The notes beneath the pieces were generated by a model. That model was given only the letters and a program-made list of their open reading frames with translations. It did not search any database and was not told where the DNA came from. Positions 26,073 to 34,923 of a stretch of 64,000 nt of DNA are shown piece after piece. This DNA is from an uncultured Ruminococcus sp. GTDB lineage: Bacteria > Bacillota > Clostridia > Oscillospirales > Acutalibacteraceae. Within the stretch, counting starts at the first letter, position 1; each line of letters begins with the position of its first letter. The stretch is from the NCBI GenBank assembly GCA_902799245.1, contig CADBZY010000006.1:49141-113140 (forward strand), in the 5' to 3' direction. Made by a program: the position numbers and the translations under genes.

Positions 26073-26265
26073 GATTGTAAAAGGGTAAGAATAGCGTCAA
26101 TCGGGGAATTGGCTCATTGGAATTTGGAGGTTATTTCTCCGATTTTGGGCAAGGGATTATTCATTTTTTCCTTTGTGGGTTGCGCCCAGGGTGATTTTTC
26201 ATCCAAGGTTATTGCAGCGAGGGGCGCTGCGCGCTTTCTTTTTTCTTCTTTTCTTTATACTATCA
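26073..26265. repeat. Dispersed intergenic element, copy 2 (internally deleted)
   Basis: About 193 bp that aligns with both ends of the copy at 18463 (left-end GATTGTAAAAG, the shared block ending AGGGATTATTCATTTTTT, and GGCGCTGCGCGC near the right end). It lacks the central GC-rich hairpin region, about 115 bp of copy 1. It ends a few bases from the stop codon of the J-domain gene. Confidence 0.7.
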
Positions 26266-26271
26266 CCGAAC

Positions 26272-26901
26272 TTATCGACAGCAGCCCGACAGACAGTAGC
26301 ATAGCATCAATGCGCCAAACATGGAAGAACAGTACTGTGCCAGACCGCTGACGTCGGCGCCGTTCGCTTTCTGCCAGCTGCCATATTCCGCTCCTGCCGA
26401 GACGATTTCAGAATATGCCGCCCGATAACTCGGATTGTTGGGTTCCAGCATAACAGCCTGACGCGCATATCGCACGGCTGTCACGGTATTGCCCAACCCG
26501 TAATTCGCAACAGCGCTGAGATAAAACCACTGCGCACTCCGCACCGTGACCCGATTGAGCACCGAGAGCGCGTCGGAAAACTGTCCTCGCTCTATGTATG
26601 TACGGGCATCGGTCAGCCTGTCTTTATCCTCACTCGAATACGGCTGCCTGTACCCGTCGCTATGTGTGCGATATGTATTATATCCGTCATTCTCATCATT
26701 TCCGTAGAATCCAGCCGACGCGTTTCCGCTCTTGATCGCCTCGTAAGCGGCGTTGATCTCGCTCATCTTTTTCTCGGCTGATTTGTTGCCCGGGTTCAAA
26801 TCGGGATGATACTTCTTGGCAAGTTTCCGGTATGCTTTGGTAACCTCCTCCTTGGAGGCTCCGGGAGAGACTCCAAGCACATCATATGGGCTTTTTGCCA
26901 T
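26272..26901 (-). CDS. J-domain (DnaJ-like) protein
   Basis: A protein of about 209 aa. An N-terminal J domain (residues 1-65) has the HPD motif in [11 protein letters not shown], which stimulates DnaK ATPase. It continues into a TPR-like segment ([33 protein letters not shown]) and ends in a hydrophobic, Cys-containing tail ([11 protein letters not shown]) that may attach to the membrane. No Gly/Phe region or zinc-finger domain, so it is a class III J protein. The start lies inside the upstream DUF5685 gene (20-bp overlap). Confidence 0.8.
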   Translation of the reverse strand: MAKSPYDVLGVSPGASKEEVTKAYRKLAKKYHPDLNPGNKSAEKKMSEINAAYEAIKSGNASAGFYGNDENDGYNTYRTHSDGYRQPYSSEDKDRLTDARTYIERGQFSDALSVLNRVTVRSAQWFYLSAVANYGLGNTVTAVRYARQAVMLEPNNPSYRAAYSEIVSAGAEYGSWQKANGADVSGLAQYCSSMFGALMLCYCLSGCCR

Positions 26902-27730
26902 TATTATTGTCATTCTCCTTCTTGGCCTGTTTCCTTTTCTGAATGGCGTATTTCTGCCATACTCCGGCGGTCAGTATATTGTCGGTTATCTCCCTGTCGG
27001 CTGAGAGCGGCAGCTTTTTATAGCAGCGCATGAAATCTCCGCCCATCACCTGCAATGTACTGTATATTTCATCCGCCGGCGTACCGATCAGACAATTGTA
27101 CCGCTCGTGTCTGAGATCGCTTTGCAGGTCGATCGCCGCGTCCATCACATAGATAAACCGGCCCAGTGTCCGTCCGAACGCCCTCAGTTCCTGCTCGTAT
27201 TCCGCAACGTCATCCATGACAAAAAGCTCGCCCATCAGCCGTCCGAAACAGTTGGCAGGAAGGTCGGGATTGCATTCGCCGTCCTGCTCCAGCTCGCCCA
27301 AGTTTTCCAGACAGGTGGCTATCGCCTGCGCCTGACGCGGATATTTCACTTCAAGCTCCCTGCATTTGGAGGCAAACGCTGAAGCGGCGGCAAGCGCCGC
27401 GGGGTTTTTGTCGTCATGCCAGTCGTCAAGCAGCTTGTAATAGCCGAGTACCAGATTCATGTCCGCAGCATAATCGCTGGCCGGGGTACGTATTTCAAGG
27501 TGCTTTTTGAGGGGATGAGCCGCACAGGAACATTCATCGGTCGTTTCCGGCAGCCGGTGAACCGATGAAAGCAGCATTGCTAAAAAAGCCATGTCGAAAT
27601 TGAGCAGCAGGCGGCAGGACGGCCCGCAGACCTCGCCGAGCGAACGGCAAAGGCCGCAGTACCAACCGCGGTAGCGCACTTTGTTGTCTTCACTGAGAAG
27701 TCCTGAGGCAGCTGTAACAAAGCCGAACAT
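26882..27730 (-). CDS. DUF5685 family protein
   Basis: A 282-aa protein matching DUF5685 of Clostridia, largely helical. Clustered Cys in [16 protein letters not shown] and CSCAAHP could bind a metal. The C-terminus is strongly basic and Asn-rich. Its 3' end overlaps the J-domain gene by 20 bp, so the two are coupled and may act together, perhaps as client and co-chaperone. It has a consensus promoter. Biochemical function unknown. Confidence 0.75.
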   Translation of the reverse strand: MFGFVTAASGLLSEDNKVRYRGWYCGLCRSLGEVCGPSCRLLLNFDMAFLAMLLSSVHRLPETTDECSCAAHPLKKHLEIRTPASDYAADMNLVLGYYKLLDDWHDDKNPAALAAASAFASKCRELEVKYPRQAQAIATCLENLGELEQDGECNPDLPANCFGRLMGELFVMDDVAEYEQELRAFGRTLGRFIYVMDAAIDLQSDLRHERYNCLIGTPADEIYSTLQVMGGDFMRCYKKLPLSADREITDNILTAGVWQKYAIQKRKQAKKENDNNNGKKPI

Positions 27731-27773
27731 CGAGTTTTCATTCCCTTCTTTTCATAATAATCCTATTTTATAA

Positions 27774-27802
27774 TTATAAACCCAATATAAAATATTGTCA
27801 AA
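27774..27802 (-). promoter_or_regulatory. Consensus promoter of the DUF5685/J-domain operon
   Basis: Minus-strand TTGACA (27797-27802), 17 bp, TATAAT (27774-27779). Confidence 0.85.
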
Positions 27803-27822
27803 TTTTATTTTATTTTAATAAG

Positions 27823-28656
27823 TTATTTACGTGAGGACAATTCCAGCACTCTGACGAAATATTCCACCGTCAGCCCGAGAGACGGCGTGGCTTCCAGAGC
27901 GGCTCTCTTCTCCGGCCTGATCCGCAGGGTGTGCGGCGTCATGAGCAGCAGATCGGCAAGCTGTCTGCCGCTGAGAGTCATGCTGAATCGCTTCAGCTCA
28001 CAGCTGACCTCGTTCAGAAAGCCCTGCATGGGCTTCGGGTGTTTGTGCTGCTCAAATACATCGTCATAGATAATCCGCTTTAGCTCAATCAGATGATCTG
28101 TACCGGAAGTCACCTCAATCACCCTTCCGCCCGGGCGGAGAATGCGGGCGAATTCCTCCTCACAGAGCAGCGAAAAGACCGCCGTGACCGCGTCCGCGGA
28201 GCGGTCGGCAATGGGAAGATGGGAAGCAGTCGCGGTTATCCAGCTGATTTGCTTTGTGCGTGAGGCTGCCATCTTCACGGCAGCTTTGGAAATATCCGCT
28301 CCGATAATGTGAGCTTTCGGATAATTACCGAGAAATTCGCAGGTGTAATATCCCTCTCCGCAGCCCACGTCGACAATATCCGACACACCGCCGGGTACTT
28401 CTCCGAGCGCTTGGACCACATCGGCGCAGATCGGAGAATAATGCCCTTCATTCAGAAAGATCCTTCTTGCGGAGAGCATTTCCGGGGTATCGCCCGGCGC
28501 GAGTGAATGCTTCTGCTGCACCGGCAGCAGATTGACATACCCCTGCCGCGCAATGTCAAATGTATGGTTTTCGGGACAAACCAGAGAGCCGCCTCTCTGA
28601 ACGGGAATCTGACCGCAGAGAGGACAAATCAGGGAGTGGCAGTTAAAAGTAATCAT
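27823..28656 (-). CDS. rlmA: 23S rRNA guanine-N1 methyltransferase, RlmA type
   Basis: A 277-aa SAM-dependent methyltransferase. Its N-terminal zinc site C11-x2-C14-x12-C27-x3-H31 has exactly the spacing of Escherichia coli RlmA, and FDIARQGYVNLL follows as in that family. The SAM motif is VDVGCGEGYYT at about 95-105. RlmA enzymes methylate G745 or G748 in helix 35 of 23S rRNA; which one is not decidable here. The ribosome binding site is weak. Confidence 0.88.
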   Translation of the reverse strand: MITFNCHSLICPLCGQIPVQRGGSLVCPENHTFDIARQGYVNLLPVQQKHSLAPGDTPEMLSARRIFLNEGHYSPICADVVQALGEVPGGVSDIVDVGCGEGYYTCEFLGNYPKAHIIGADISKAAVKMAASRTKQISWITATASHLPIADRSADAVTAVFSLLCEEEFARILRPGGRVIEVTSGTDHLIELKRIIYDDVFEQHKHPKPMQGFLNEVSCELKRFSMTLSGRQLADLLLMTPHTLRIRPEKRAALEATPSLGLTVEYFVRVLELSSRK

Positions 28657-28931
28657 GGCGCATCATTCCGATTAAATATATATTTCTTCACTGATGATTA
28701 TACCATATCATTATGAAAAATACAAGATTGGCGGGTTCCCACCTCACCGTTTTTTCGCCATAATCCGCCATGCAGACGGATTCATTCCTTCCGCAAAAAC
28801 AAGAGTGTATAACTCCATCTCACTAAAACCACCTGCATTGTTTAAACTGAGTTTATATTGGAAAAATATAATAGGTATTGTTAATAAATTGACAATGCTG
28901 TTAATTCATAAGAAAAAGGATGTAGGAAAAT

Positions 28932-31619
28932 ATGCTGAAGTTATCCGACATTGTAAAATTCTACTCAAGCGGCAGCACAAAGGTGACAGCTCTTAACGGC
29001 ATCAATATCGAATTCCGTGAGAATGAGTTTGTCTCGATACTCGGCCCTTCCGGCTGCGGAAAAACCACTATGCTCAATATCATCGGCGGTCTGGACAGAT
29101 ACGACAGCGGCGATCTGAGCATCAACAACAAATCCACCAAGAAATTTAAGGACAGCGACTGGGATTCCTATCGCAATCACTCCATCGGCTTTGTATTTCA
29201 GAATTACAATCTGATACCCCATCAGACGGTTCTGTCCAATGTCGAGCTTGCGCTGACTCTTTCCGGCGTTTCCAAATCCGAGCGCCGCAAACGCGCCAAG
29301 GAAGTGCTGGAAAAGGTCGGTCTGGGCGATCAGCTGCGCAAGAAGCCCAATCAGATGTCGGGCGGTCAGATGCAGCGCGTTGCCATTGCCCGCGCTCTGG
29401 TCAACAATCCCGAAATTCTTCTTGCCGACGAACCGACAGGCGCTCTCGATTCCGGAACCAGCGTTCAGATTATGGAACTGCTGAAGGAGATCGCCAAAGA
29501 AAAATTGGTTATCATGGTAACGCACAATCCCGACCTTGCCGAGCAGTATTCTTCCCGCATCGTTAAACTGCTCGACGGCAGGATCACCGATGACTCCAAC
29601 CCCTACAATCCCGGCGAATTTACCGCCACTACCACCGACGCCGGCGAAAAGGGCAAAAAGAAAAAGGAAAAGAAGCAAAAAACTTCCATGTCCATACTGA
29701 CTGCCTTTTCGCTCTCACTCAACAACCTGATGACCAAAAAGGGACGAACGATCCTGACAGCCTTCGCGGGAAGCATAGGTATTATCGGCATAGCGCTGAT
29801 ACTGTCTCTCTCAAACGGCTTCCAGCTCTACATCGACAAGGTGCAGGAGGACACGCTGTCATCCTACCCTCTGACCATTCAGAAGGAATCGGTCGACCTG
29901 GGGACGATGATCGCCACCCTACAGGAGGAAAGATCGTCGGAGACCAATCACGACAAGGACAAGGTCTATTCCTCTACGGTCATGGCGGATCTGATGAACA
30001 CCATGATCACCGAGGCCAGAACCAACAACCTCGCTGAATTCAAGAAATTCATCGAGCGGGACGAAAACGGCAAAAAGATGAAGACCTTCACCAGCGCGAT
30101 TCAGTATTCCTATGACGCTCCGCTGAACGTATTCAACGCAGATACGACAAACGGAGTGGTACAGGTCAATCCGAGCAAGGTTCTTGAAAAAATGATGCCT
30201 TCGCAGGCTTCGGGTTCGTCCTCCATTTTCACCCAGAACTCCGACAACTTCTGGAGTGAGCTGCTGCAAAACCAGGCGCTGCTCGATTCACAGTACGATA
30301 TTCTGGCCGGCAGATGGCCGCAGGCTTATAACGAAGTAGTCATTGCCGTCACCAAAAAGAACGAAATAAGCGACGTCGAGCTTTATTCCCTCGGTCTTAA
30401 GGATCAGAAGGAAGTCGACGAAAGCATGAGAAAGATTATGTCCGGCGAACCGGCCGACATCCAGCAGCTTTGCTTCACCTATGACGAGCTTCTCGACCTG
30501 AAATTCAAGCTGCTGCTCAGCAGTGAGCTGTACGCAAAGGATCCCATTACAGGGGCATACAAAGATCTGCGCAAGGACGAGATACTGCTCAAAAAAGCGG
30601 TGGATAAGGGAATTGACATCAAGGTGGTCGGCATCGTCAGACCCAATCCCGACGCGGCTTCCGCCTCGATAACGGGCGTCATCGGCTACACGCATGAGCT
30701 GATGGAATACGTCATTCATCAGACGGACGCAAGCGAACTGGTCAAGGCACAAAAGGCCGACCCGAAGACGGACGTGTTTACGGGGCTTCCGTTTGAAAGC
30801 GACGAGGAGCAGCAGAGCGCTCCCGATTTCACTGCCATGACGCCTGAGCAGCTTGCGCAGTACCAGCAGGAAGCGGAGGAAAAGCAGCAGCGAATGCAGG
30901 AGTATATCGCAACGCTTCCCGAAGAAACACAGCAGTATCTTGCTACGCTCAGCGAAGAAGAACGCGCCGCGCTGATAGCCGGATATATTGAACAGGCACA
31001 GCCAAAGACCACCTATGAGGAAAACCTCGTTAAATTAGGCGTCGCCGATCTGGACGATCCGAGCATAATAAGACTCTACCCAATTGATTTTGAATCAAAG
31101 GAAAACATCGAAGACCTCATCAGCGATTACAACCGGGGCAAAGCCGAAGAGGAACAGATCACTTATTCGGATATTGTGGGCATCATGATGAGTTCCATCT
31201 CCTCCATCATCAATATGATTTCTTATGTGCTGATCGCCTTTGTTTCCATTTCACTGGTCGTTTCCTCGATCATGATTGGCATTATCACTTATATCTCTGT
31301 GCTGGAGCGCACGAAGGAAATCGGCATTCTCCGCTCGATCGGTGCATCCAAGAAGGATATTTCGAGAGTATTCAACGCTGAAACGCTTATCATCGGTTTT
31401 GTGGCCGGTGCGCTCGGAATAGGCACGACCCTGCTGCTCAATCTTCCCGTGAACGCGCTGATCAAGTCACTTTCCGGCATATCCAACGTATCGCGTCTGC
31501 CGTTGAACGGTGCCGTGGTGCTGGTGCTGATCAGCATGACACTCACTTTGATAGCGGGTCTTATCCCGTCGGGTCTTGCCGCAAAGAAAGATCCTGTTGT
31601 GGCGCTGAGAACTGAATAA
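28932..31619 (+). CDS. MacB-like ABC transporter, fused ATPase and FtsX-type permease
   Basis: An 895-aa single-chain half transporter. The N-terminal ATPase (1-230) has Walker A GPSGCGKT at 38-45, the Q-loop FVFQNYNL, signature MSGGQMQRVAIARAL, and Walker B ILLADEPTGAL. A Lys-rich linker follows, then one helix at about 275-295, a large extracytoplasmic domain of some 450 residues, and three C-terminal helices in the FtsX/MacB pattern. Such proteins act mechanically on extracytoplasmic substrates (peptides, lipoproteins, antimicrobials). No adjacent membrane-fusion partner or two-component system. GGATGTAGG precedes the ATG. Confidence 0.9.
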   Translation: MLKLSDIVKFYSSGSTKVTALNGINIEFRENEFVSILGPSGCGKTTMLNIIGGLDRYDSGDLSINNKSTKKFKDSDWDSYRNHSIGFVFQNYNLIPHQTVLSNVELALTLSGVSKSERRKRAKEVLEKVGLGDQLRKKPNQMSGGQMQRVAIARALVNNPEILLADEPTGALDSGTSVQIMELLKEIAKEKLVIMVTHNPDLAEQYSSRIVKLLDGRITDDSNPYNPGEFTATTTDAGEKGKKKKEKKQKTSMSILTAFSLSLNNLMTKKGRTILTAFAGSIGIIGIALILSLSNGFQLYIDKVQEDTLSSYPLTIQKESVDLGTMIATLQEERSSETNHDKDKVYSSTVMADLMNTMITEARTNNLAEFKKFIERDENGKKMKTFTSAIQYSYDAPLNVFNADTTNGVVQVNPSKVLEKMMPSQASGSSSIFTQNSDNFWSELLQNQALLDSQYDILAGRWPQAYNEVVIAVTKKNEISDVELYSLGLKDQKEVDESMRKIMSGEPADIQQLCFTYDELLDLKFKLLLSSELYAKDPITGAYKDLRKDEILLKKAVDKGIDIKVVGIVRPNPDAASASITGVIGYTHELMEYVIHQTDASELVKAQKADPKTDVFTGLPFESDEEQQSAPDFTAMTPEQLAQYQQEAEEKQQRMQEYIATLPEETQQYLATLSEEERAALIAGYIEQAQPKTTYEENLVKLGVADLDDPSIIRLYPIDFESKENIEDLISDYNRGKAEEEQITYSDIVGIMMSSISSIINMISYVLIAFVSISLVVSSIMIGIITYISVLERTKEIGILRSIGASKKDISRVFNAETLIIGFVAGALGIGTTLLLNLPVNALIKSLSGISNVSRLPLNGAVVLVLISMTLTLIAGLIPSGLAAKKDPVVALRTE

Positions 31620-31716
31620 TTTCAACTGCAAGAAGTGCATTTTCTGAGGTTCGTCATTGTCATGTGCGGACTTCGGAAAGTGTGCGATCTCATAAATAAC
31701 CTCACAATCTTAATGT

Positions 31717-31780
31717 GCAATACGGAGACACCGTCTTTTCCTACTCCTTTAAGGCGGCGTTCTCCGTATTGTACTTTTTA
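31717..31780 (+). terminator. Terminator of the MacB-like gene
   Basis: CAATACGGAG pairs with CTCCGTATTG across a loop with additional inner pairing, followed by TACTTTTTATAA. Confidence 0.75.
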
Positions 31781-31783
31781 TAA

Positions 31784-31824
31784 AAAAACAGAGGCACTTC
31801 ATTGCCAAGTACCTCTGTTTTATA
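31784..31824 (-). terminator. Terminator of the Pel-type operon
   Basis: AAACAGAGG(C)ACTT and AAGTACCTCTGTTT form a 14-bp stem with one G-U pair; minus-strand T-run TGTTTTTTTA. Confidence 0.85.
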
Positions 31825-31853
31825 TTTTGATTTGATTTGATCCGTACAGCGCT

Positions 31854-32630
31854 TCAGGTCAGATCGAGTTCCTCGGTAATGTCCTTGTGTCCCTTCTTAA
31901 TGAGATAGAACTGCGTAACGACAACCAGTATATTCAGTGTGACAGTAAACATATACGCTATGTTTTTGCGCAATCCGCTGTGCATACTGACGCCGCTCTT
32001 CCGCTCATGCATTACCGCCGGAACCTCTCGCAGCCAATATCCGTTCAGCAGCATCTTGGTGATGATGTTGGCGTCGGGATAATTGGTATCAAAATTATCA
32101 TAGAGCGAGTAGGCCGTAAACGCGCGTCGGCTTAATCCCTGAAGTCCGGAGGTCGGGTCGGTAAACTGTTTCTTGGTCACAAGCCTGATTGCAATATTGA
32201 AAAAACCTATCGCAACTTTTTTGGCTATGCCGACCTGCATACTGCTCTTGCGCTCACCGATGAATCTTGAACCGATCACAATATCATAAGGATGTTTGCC
32301 GTGGGTCAGCTTATTGTATATTGTTCCGATGTTGCAGACATCATGCTGACCGTCCGCGTCCATCTGAATAATAAACTCGTAGTCGTGATCTACAGCGTAT
32401 TTATATCCTGTCTGAAGCGACACACCGTATCCCATGTTATAGATGTGAGATACAACAATGGCTCCCGCTCTTTCCGCGACCTCGACCGTCTTGTCGCGCG
32501 AACCGTCGTTGATCACTAAAATATCCACCTGGCCGCACTCTCTTTTTATGTTGCGAATGACCTTGGCAATGCTGCCTTCCTCATTGAAAGCCGGTATCAG
32601 TATCAGTGTTTTTCTGTCGAGGCATGTCAT
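31854..32630 (-). CDS. Glycosyltransferase family 2, dolichyl-phosphate mannosyltransferase-like
   Basis: A 258-aa GT-A enzyme. Its N-terminal nucleotide-sugar site is LILIPAFNEEGSIAKVI, its metal-binding motif is QMDADGQHD, and the following block DPTSGLQGLSRRAF is typical of polyprenyl-phosphate sugar synthases. One hydrophobic segment near the C-terminus (about 226-246) likely associates with the membrane. Last gene of the Pel-type operon; it may make a lipid-linked sugar donor for the polytopic protein encoded at 34924, an inference from GT-C enzymes needing such donors. Confidence 0.85.
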   Translation of the reverse strand: MTCLDRKTLILIPAFNEEGSIAKVIRNIKRECGQVDILVINDGSRDKTVEVAERAGAIVVSHIYNMGYGVSLQTGYKYAVDHDYEFIIQMDADGQHDVCNIGTIYNKLTHGKHPYDIVIGSRFIGERKSSMQVGIAKKVAIGFFNIAIRLVTKKQFTDPTSGLQGLSRRAFTAYSLYDNFDTNYPDANIITKMLLNGYWLREVPAVMHERKSGVSMHSGLRKNIAYMFTVTLNILVVVTQFYLIKKGHKDITEELDLT

Positions 32631-32667
32631 GATATGCCACCTCCGGATGATGAATGCTGTCTTACTG

Positions 32668-33900
32668 TCAATCTGTCAACGCGTATAGCATTTCCAGATC
32701 CTTTTTGAAATCAAGCGCGATACCGCTCAGATTTCGGGTGAATTTTTCCCTGCGTTCGGGTGATGTGATCAGCTTTTCCATACCTTCCACGATGTTTTCG
32801 GTGGAAAGGTCGATCAGAACGCCGGTTTCTCCGTCTGTCACCTGTTCCTCGTTTCCCGCGCATCTGGACGCCAGCACGGGACGGGCCAGCACCAGCGATT
32901 CGGCCAAGGCTATGCACCAGCCTTCAAAGCGCGACGCCTGAGAATATATGTCGCAGCCGGCGATGAAAGGATATGGATTCGGTGTGGTTCCCAGCAGAAT
33001 AAAGCTGTCTTCCACGCCGTTCTGTTTGATCAGGGCGCGAAGATTGTCTTCCTCTGCTCCCTCCCCTATCACGTACCAGCGGACGTTGTGTCCTCTGCGG
33101 CGCAGTTCTGCAAGAGCGGGAATCGCAAGATCGTAAGCCTTCTGATAATGCAGCCTGCCGACGGTCAGTATTCTCAGCCCGTCAAAGCCGTCGGTGAAGC
33201 CTTCACCTTCCTTGGACAGCCTGATAATGCGCTCTCTCGGAACCATGTTGTGGAAGAAGAAGGTTTTTTCTTTATATTCCGGGTATGCTGTGAGAAACAC
33301 CTTGCGAACGGTATCGGATACACAGAAAACCCGGTCGAATTTGTCGTAGTATTTTTTATCCAGTTTGGGCGAATAACCCGCCGCCAGATAATCTATGTGT
33401 ACATAGGTCGCCTTTTTCTTTGCTTTCACATAATCGGCGACATAATAGGTTGCAGCGCCCTCGATAAAGGCTACCGCCAGATCGTATTCCTCATCGAAAC
33501 GTTTGGCGTTTCGTGCCAGCAGCATCCAGAACAGTTTGCTGAAATCAAGGCGCTTCACCTTTATCTGATGAAAAAGAACACGGAAGAAGTAGGGTATATA
33601 GGTGATAAAACTGCATTTTTTCAGCAGACTCCAGAGAATCTGCCGACCGATGGCGGCAAGTCCCGCACTGTCCAGAACTGATTTGGTGCAGGGATTTTTG
33701 TTCAGGATACGCACATAGTCCGGCATATCACTGTAAAGCTCTCCCCGGTTGATGATGGAATAAACCGAAAGGTCGTATTTCTCGGGGTCAAGCAGTTCCA
33801 GCAGCGCCTGAAGACATTTTTCCGCTCCCGCACGACCCATTGTATTGGTCACAAAGAGTACCTTTTTCTTTGCATTCGAAACACTGTCCTGCTCCTTCAT
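32668..33900 (-). CDS. Glycosyltransferase family 4
   Basis: A 410-aa GT-B retaining glycosyltransferase. The N-terminal NTMGRAGAEKCLQALLELL is the typical acceptor-side loop; the C-terminal half has ILTVGRLHYQKAYDLAIPAL and the E-x7-E motif in FEGWCIALAESLVLARPV. Cytoplasmic, probably membrane-associated. Encoded within the Pel-type operon, so likely adds a sugar to the same polysaccharide or to an attached glycan. Confidence 0.87.
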   Translation of the reverse strand: MKEQDSVSNAKKKVLFVTNTMGRAGAEKCLQALLELLDPEKYDLSVYSIINRGELYSDMPDYVRILNKNPCTKSVLDSAGLAAIGRQILWSLLKKCSFITYIPYFFRVLFHQIKVKRLDFSKLFWMLLARNAKRFDEEYDLAVAFIEGAATYYVADYVKAKKKATYVHIDYLAAGYSPKLDKKYYDKFDRVFCVSDTVRKVFLTAYPEYKEKTFFFHNMVPRERIIRLSKEGEGFTDGFDGLRILTVGRLHYQKAYDLAIPALAELRRRGHNVRWYVIGEGAEEDNLRALIKQNGVEDSFILLGTTPNPYPFIAGCDIYSQASRFEGWCIALAESLVLARPVLASRCAGNEEQVTDGETGVLIDLSTENIVEGMEKLITSPERREKFTRNLSGIALDFKKDLEMLYALTD

Positions 33901-33926
33901 GTTTTCACCCTTTCATCACAGATTTT

Positions 33927-34904
33927 TCAGGAAATCGCTCTGACTGCCTTAACCGACAGCTGGAACACCCGGAAGCCCATACTGAAAAACACGGCGCTTG
34001 CGCGGTAGCTGAACGGTATCCGGCTCATTTTCATGTATTTCTTTTTGAGCGGCTTGAATTCCGCCCTGTATTCTTCAAAAAGCTGTTTGTCATACGGACC
34101 GTATTCAGCCATCACATCAGATACCCACAAGATGGTTGTCGCCAGCAGCCCGCAGCCTGCGTCGGCAAGCGCGGGAGAACCTCCCGCAAGCTCGTCGCGA
34201 ATCTCCCTCGCGGTTTCCACCATTTTCCGGTGCTCATCCCCAAAGCGGCTGTGCATGGTGCTCTGTCCACGCTGAATGTAATGATACGATTTGTATGGAT
34301 TAAACGACATTTTTTTAACCTTCTCAAACACCTCATAATTGAATCTGAGGTCTTCCAGAATCTTGATGTCGCTTCGGAATCGTATTCCGTCAAGCAATTC
34401 CCTTCGGTACAGCTTGTTCCACACATAACCGCCTACAGCGCCGCCGGCGAGCAATTCGCAGACGGCGCTGTCACGGTCGTAGACTATTTCATTCAGTAAG
34501 CCTTTGCCGCATTGCGGCGGAGAGCATTTGTCCTCTTTTTCGCTGATGAAACTGCACACGGCTACATCGCTTCCGTTGCGCTGCATCAGGTCCATAAGAT
34601 GCTGAATATGATCAGGGTTTACATAATCATCCGCGTCCGTAAAGGTAATGTAGTCTCCCTTCGCGGCTTCTATTCCGGCATTGCGAGCGGACGATACGCC
34701 GCCGTTTGCCTTATGCACCACTTCGATGCGGCTGTCCGACGCAGCCAGCCTGTCACATACCGCTGCGCTTCCGTCGGTTGAACCGTCGTCCACCAGTATG
34801 ATCTCAAGAGAGCTGTATGTCTGGTTCCGCAGAGAAGCAACGCATCTCGGCAAAAATCCGGAGCAGTTATACACGGGTACTATTATACTTACAACGCTCT
34901 CCAT
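33927..34904 (-). CDS. Glycosyltransferase family 2
   Basis: A 325-aa GT-A enzyme beginning SIIVPVYNCSGFLPRCV, with DDGSTDGS, a metal-binding TFTDADDYVNPDH and GGVSSARNAGIEAA, all standard for EpsJ/CapG-like GT2 proteins. No transmembrane region except a weak hydrophobic C-terminus. 19 bp downstream of the large membrane protein gene in the Pel-type operon. Confidence 0.87.
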   Translation of the reverse strand: MESVVSIIVPVYNCSGFLPRCVASLRNQTYSSLEIILVDDGSTDGSAAVCDRLAASDSRIEVVHKANGGVSSARNAGIEAAKGDYITFTDADDYVNPDHIQHLMDLMQRNGSDVAVCSFISEKEDKCSPPQCGKGLLNEIVYDRDSAVCELLAGGAVGGYVWNKLYRRELLDGIRFRSDIKILEDLRFNYEVFEKVKKMSFNPYKSYHYIQRGQSTMHSRFGDEHRKMVETAREIRDELAGGSPALADAGCGLLATTILWVSDVMAEYGPYDKQLFEEYRAEFKPLKKKYMKMSRIPFSYRASAVFFSMGFRVFQLSVKAVRAIS

Positions 34905-34923
34905 GCTGCAAACTCCTCGTCGA

